Shown here piece after piece: positions 60,828 to 64,000 of a stretch of 64,000 nucleotides of DNA. Below the pieces are notes generated by a model, which worked only from the letters and a program-made list of their open reading frames with translations, did not search any database and was not told the origin of the DNA. A program made the translations under genes and the position numbers. Positions within the stretch are counted from its first letter, which is position 1; the number at the start of each line of letters is the position of its first letter. The stretch covers positions 3,604,572-3,668,571 of the forward strand of contig NZ_CP022390.1 in assembly GCF_003076515.1 (NCBI RefSeq), read 5' to 3'. The DNA is from Alcaligenes aquatilis. Its GTDB lineage: Bacteria > Pseudomonadota > Gammaproteobacteria > Burkholderiales > Burkholderiaceae_B.

Positions 60828-62873
60828 ATGAGACATCCGTCCAACCGCGCTACAGCAGCGCGTCAGCAGTTTGTCTGTTTAGTACCGCGCGCCTTGGTCT
60901 TGAGCATGATGGGGGCTGTGGCCCTTAACCAAGCCCATGCTCAGGACAACAAGGACCGTGTGTTTCAACTGGGCAAAGTGGTTGTTCAATCCAGCTTGGA
61001 TCGAGAGGCGCCTTTGGGTGAGAGCGCAGTCAGCCAGGAAAAAATGCAGGCTTTTGACTTGCGTAATGTCGGTGCGGCTGTCAGCGTGCAAGCGGGTGTC
61101 ACGGTTTCGGCAGGCGGTGCCCGTAATGAGCAAATGGTCTACGTGCGCGGCTTCGATTCGCGTCAGGTGCCCTTGTTCCTGGATGGTATTCCACAGTACG
61201 TACCGTACGACGGCTATGTGGACTTTACTCGTTTCACCACCATGGATCTGAGTGAAATTCGCGTGGCCAAGGGTGCAGCCTCCTTACTGTATGGCCCCAA
61301 TATTATGGGTGGTGCCATCAACCTGGTTACCCGCAAGCCGGTCAAAGCATTTGAGGGTGAGTTCCGTGCCGGTTACGCCACGGGCGATCAACGCTACAGC
61401 GCCTTGAACGTGGGTACCAATCAGGGTTCCTGGTACCTGCAGGCTGGCTTGTCCTGGTCGGGCGAACGTACCTTCCCCTTGGGCCGTGGCTTTGAAGATC
61501 AAAAAGCACGTCCTACCGATACGGGCGGTATGCGCAGCAATGCCTCGCAAATGGACAAGAAAGCGTCCTTCAAATTGGGTATCACTCCCAATGCGACGGA
61601 TGAGTACGTGATCGGCTATGTGAATCAGAAAGGTCAGAAAGACAATCCGGTCTACACCGGCGTGAACGATGCCAAGCTGGGTAAACGCTACTGGCGCTGG
61701 CCCTACTGGGACAAGGAAAGCCTGTACTTTCTGAGCTCTACCCGGGTTGGCGAGAACAACACCATCAAGACACGTGTGTACGAGGATAAGTACAAAAATG
61801 GTCTGGATATGTATAGTGATGGCCAATACGCCACCCTGACTGGCCCGACCAGTGAATACACGGACCGCACGCGTGGCGCTGCTCTGGAGTGGGTCAATAC
61901 GAGTCTGGATGATCACGAGCTGCACTTTGCCTTGCATTACAAGCAAGATCAGCACCGTGATCCCAAGTCATCGGGCACTGAACGCTACAAGGACGTGACC
62001 ACTTCACTGGCCTTTGAGGATCGCATCGCTTTGGGCGATCAGTGGCAATTGCGTGTGGGCGCCAGTCATGAGCGTCGCAAAGCCAAAGAAGCGCACAATT
62101 TTGAAACTGGCGATACCGACGCCACTAACGGTTTGCTGGAGCTGGGCTACGACTGGAGCCAGGCCATGCAGGTCTACGGCAGTGTGGCCTACAAGACTCG
62201 TTTTCCTACGATTAAAGACCGTTACTCCAGTCGTATGGGTTACGCCCAACCCAACCCGGATCTGAAACCGGAGCACGCCATTCACTATGAACTGGGCTTG
62301 CGTGGTCAACCTTGGCAGGGGGCGCAACTGGAATCGGCTCTGTTCCTGAGCCAGGTGCGCGACATGATTCAAAGCACCGTTATCCAGGCACCAGGCTGCG
62401 ACAAGTACCGTCCAGTGGGTTTTTGTGATCAGGCCACCAACGTGGGCAAGGCCCGTCAAATGGGTCTGGAACTGTCCTTGCAGCAGGAGTTTTCTGCTCA
62501 CTGGTCCGCTGGCTTGGCCTATACGTATTTGAACCGTCGCAATCAGTCTGATCCAGACGTCAAACTGGTGGACACGCCCAATCACCGTCTGTTCGCTCAC
62601 CTGAGCTGGAAGCCTAATGCACAGTGGGAAGTGATGGGTTCGGTGGAAACTGAAAGTGGCCGTTACTACTCCTACGCGAACAACAAGGGTGACCAGATTT
62701 ACGAAAAAACCCCCGGCTTTGCCTTGCTGGGTTTGAAGGGGATCTGGCGTCCTAACTCGGATATCACCCTGGAAGCCGGTGTGCGTAATCTGGGTGACAA
62801 GCTGTACCAATATAAAGAAGGCTACCCCATGCCCGGACGCGTTTGGTTTGTGGGTGGAAGCTATCGTTTCTAA
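60828..62873 (+). CDS. TonB-dependent outer-membrane receptor
   Basis: Receptor of 681 residues with a signal peptide ending near AHA-QDN. Plug-domain landmarks: RVFQLGKVVVQSS (TonB-box region), GVTVSAGGARNEQMVYVRGF, SEIRVAKGAASLLYGPN and GGAINLVTRKP. The barrel ends in VGGSYRF with a C-terminal aromatic. AGGGAA precedes the ATG. Followed by a periplasmic binding protein and the start of a permease, so it imports an iron chelate, haem or corrinoid; the ligand is not predictable from this sequence. Confidence 0.9.
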   Translation: MRHPSNRATAARQQFVCLVPRALVLSMMGAVALNQAHAQDNKDRVFQLGKVVVQSSLDREAPLGESAVSQEKMQAFDLRNVGAAVSVQAGVTVSAGGARNEQMVYVRGFDSRQVPLFLDGIPQYVPYDGYVDFTRFTTMDLSEIRVAKGAASLLYGPNIMGGAINLVTRKPVKAFEGEFRAGYATGDQRYSALNVGTNQGSWYLQAGLSWSGERTFPLGRGFEDQKARPTDTGGMRSNASQMDKKASFKLGITPNATDEYVIGYVNQKGQKDNPVYTGVNDAKLGKRYWRWPYWDKESLYFLSSTRVGENNTIKTRVYEDKYKNGLDMYSDGQYATLTGPTSEYTDRTRGAALEWVNTSLDDHELHFALHYKQDQHRDPKSSGTERYKDVTTSLAFEDRIALGDQWQLRVGASHERRKAKEAHNFETGDTDATNGLLELGYDWSQAMQVYGSVAYKTRFPTIKDRYSSRMGYAQPNPDLKPEHAIHYELGLRGQPWQGAQLESALFLSQVRDMIQSTVIQAPGCDKYRPVGFCDQATNVGKARQMGLELSLQQEFSAHWSAGLAYTYLNRRNQSDPDVKLVDTPNHRLFAHLSWKPNAQWEVMGSVETESGRYYSYANNKGDQIYEKTPGFALLGLKGIWRPNSDITLEAGVRNLGDKLYQYKEGYPMPGRVWFVGGSYRF

Positions 62874-62912
62874 AGCAGTGCTGTTATTGGCAGAAAAAGG
62901 GGGAAGGCCGGG

Positions 62913-63992
62913 ATGAAGCGTCGTGACATAGTACGTGCCTTGGCGGCACTGCCGCTTGTGGCGCCTTCTGCCCGTTTGCAGGCCCGGTCTGAGCAGGCCG
63001 GGACCAGCACCCCGATCAGTCTGCCTGTCAGCGTGGCGGGCCAACTGCCCGATCCGGCCTACGTAGGCCGAGTGGTGGCCGCTGGTCCGCCCGCTTCTGT
63101 GCTGGTGTATTGCCTGGCCCCTCATACGCTTTTAGGTTGGCCTTTTCAATTGGCTCCGGCTGCGCGCAGCATGATGGATGCCGCTGGTTTTTCTTTGCCT
63201 TATCTGGGCCGTTTGGCCGGTCGGGGCAGTACCTTGTCCCTGGAAAGCCTGCTGGCCTTAAAACCCGATATGGTGCTGGATATAGGCGATGTGAATCCTT
63301 ATTACGAGTCGGCTGCCAAGTCCGTGCAAGAGCAGACGGGCGTGCCTTATGTCTTGCTGGATGGTCGTTTGAACGACAGCCCGGCGCAGTTGCGTCAGGC
63401 CGGGCAGATTCTGGGGCAAGCCGAGCGCGGCCAGCAATTGGCCTTGCGCGCCCAAGCCATTTTAGACAGCGCATATCAAGCCGCCAGCCCCCGAGCCAAG
63501 GGCTTGAAAGCCTATTTGGCACGCGGTAATGATGGCCTGGAAACTGGTATGGGTCAGTCCATTCATACCGAGGTGCTGCGGCTTTGCGGCCTGACGGTCA
63601 TGGGTGACGAGAAAACCGATAATCGTCTGGGCCGTATTTCCTACGAACAATTTTTGGCCTGGGACCCGGACATTCTGTTTGCCCAGGACGACGTTTTCTT
63701 TGAATTGGCGCGTACCCAAGCTCCCTGGAATCAGCTCAAGGCGGTGCGAGAAGGGCGTTTGTACCGTGTGCCTGCTTTACCTTTTGGCTGGCTGGATGGC
63801 CCGCCGGGAATCAATCGCTTAGCTGGTGTGATCTGGTTGAATGCCTTGTTGGAAGGTAGTGAGGCCATACCACGCATGCTGGGAGAGTTGCAGGATTTCT
63901 ACTCAGCCTTTTATGGCATGTCTTTGGACAGCGGGCAGATCAAGCGACTGGTGCAAGGGCTGGACCCTTTGGGTTCAACGCAAAATTCATGA
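62913..63992 (+). CDS. Periplasmic binding protein of an iron/cobalamin-type ABC importer
   Basis: Protein of 359 residues with a short twin-arginine-like start (MKRRDIVRALAALPLV) and a TroA/BtuF-like fold. Landmarks: RVVAAGPPASVLVYCLAP, LSLESLLALKPDMVLDIG (substrate pocket), GVPYVLLDGRLND, and NRLAGVIWLNALL near the end. It would receive the ligand from the TonB receptor and pass it to a FecCD-type permease, whose start overlaps its stop (ATGA). Ferric chelate or corrinoid cannot be told apart here. Confidence 0.87.
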   Translation: MKRRDIVRALAALPLVAPSARLQARSEQAGTSTPISLPVSVAGQLPDPAYVGRVVAAGPPASVLVYCLAPHTLLGWPFQLAPAARSMMDAAGFSLPYLGRLAGRGSTLSLESLLALKPDMVLDIGDVNPYYESAAKSVQEQTGVPYVLLDGRLNDSPAQLRQAGQILGQAERGQQLALRAQAILDSAYQAASPRAKGLKAYLARGNDGLETGMGQSIHTEVLRLCGLTVMGDEKTDNRLGRISYEQFLAWDPDILFAQDDVFFELARTQAPWNQLKAVREGRLYRVPALPFGWLDGPPGINRLAGVIWLNALLEGSEAIPRMLGELQDFYSAFYGMSLDSGQIKRLVQGLDPLGSTQNS

Positions 63993-64000
63993 AGCTGGGT
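63989..64000 (+). CDS. Start of the next transporter gene (partial)
   Basis: ATG overlapping the binding-protein stop (ATGA) opens a frame reading MKLG to the window edge. By position it should be the permease of this importer, but only four codons are visible. Confidence 0.35.

Noticed and set aside
60770..60828. Possible cobalamin riboswitch before the TonB receptor
   Set aside because: GCCACCG and GGGAAGTGG resemble fragments of it, but the order, spacing and core structure are missing and the second is the ribosome site.
62004..63125. 373-codon antisense frame across the TonB receptor and binding-protein genes
   Set aside because: It overlaps two clear genes, has no ribosome site and spans their junction.

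Overview
The window looks like a chromosomal segment of a betaproteobacterium of the Alcaligenaceae, most likely Alcaligenes or a close relative. The reasons are the protein types (a Bug-type solute receptor, many LysR regulators, ADP-forming acyl-CoA synthetase, phosphocholine-type phospholipase C), a GC-rich 76-bp intergenic repeat of the kind seen in Burkholderiales, and the core block fabI-mltD-gloB-methyltransferase-rnhA...dnaQ-tRNA-Val. This is family recognition by eye, not a search. I saw no insertion sequence, prophage or CRISPR array.

Layout. 1-2.0 kb: arsenic resistance operon arsR-arsB-arsC (arsC cut by the left edge), with an operator-like palindrome. 2.1-7.6 kb: a LysR regulator, a LysE-type exporter and a secreted amidohydrolase set in AT-rich DNA, then an acyl-CoA ligase. 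7.7-14.3 kb: a phosphonate module, phnD-phnC-phnE, an iron alcohol dehydrogenase and phnX, flanked by two similar LysR regulators. 14.3-19.1 kb: a surface operon with a large LamG lipoprotein carrying a degenerate phosphodiesterase-like domain, a 79-residue lipoprotein and a Tat-exported phospholipase C. 19.3-26.0 kb: a seven-gene operon (cupin, Liv-type ABC transporter, alpha/beta hydrolase) divergent from a TetR regulator, with two perfect palindromes between them. 26.1-29.3 kb: LysR, Old Yellow Enzyme and a quinone-reductase-like dehydrogenase.

30.3-39.2 kb is the most interesting part: an IclR regulator, a leftward operon (AcuI-type acryloyl-CoA reductase, class III CoA-transferase, crotonase) and a rightward operon (Bug receptor, ADP-forming acyl-CoA synthetase, second crotonase, thiol dioxygenase). 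The two operons are divergent and each start is preceded by a copy of the same 26-bp element in mirrored orientation. I infer a catabolic route for a C3 thio- or sulfinyl-acid such as 3-mercaptopropionate, ending in propionyl-CoA.

39.3-49.2 kb: housekeeping genes (YbaK deacylase, trhO, GST, YdjM-like) and a complete dctA/dctBD C4-dicarboxylate system with a near-consensus sigma-54 promoter and two DctD-type upstream sites. 49.4-58.9 kb: fabI, mltD, gloB, methyltransferase, rnhA, an RND efflux pair inserted before dnaQ, and tRNA-Val(CAC). 59.1-64.0 kb: an AtoE-type short-chain fatty-acid transporter, a probable 75-nt structured RNA or attenuator, and an iron- or corrinoid-type uptake operon (TonB receptor, periplasmic binding protein, permease start at the right edge).

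The overall picture is a metabolically versatile heterotroph: uptake and catabolism of phosphonates, organic and fatty acids and probably organosulfur acids, with metal/arsenic defence. Starts were moved from the longest reading frame where a ribosome binding site or signal peptide favoured a shorter protein.
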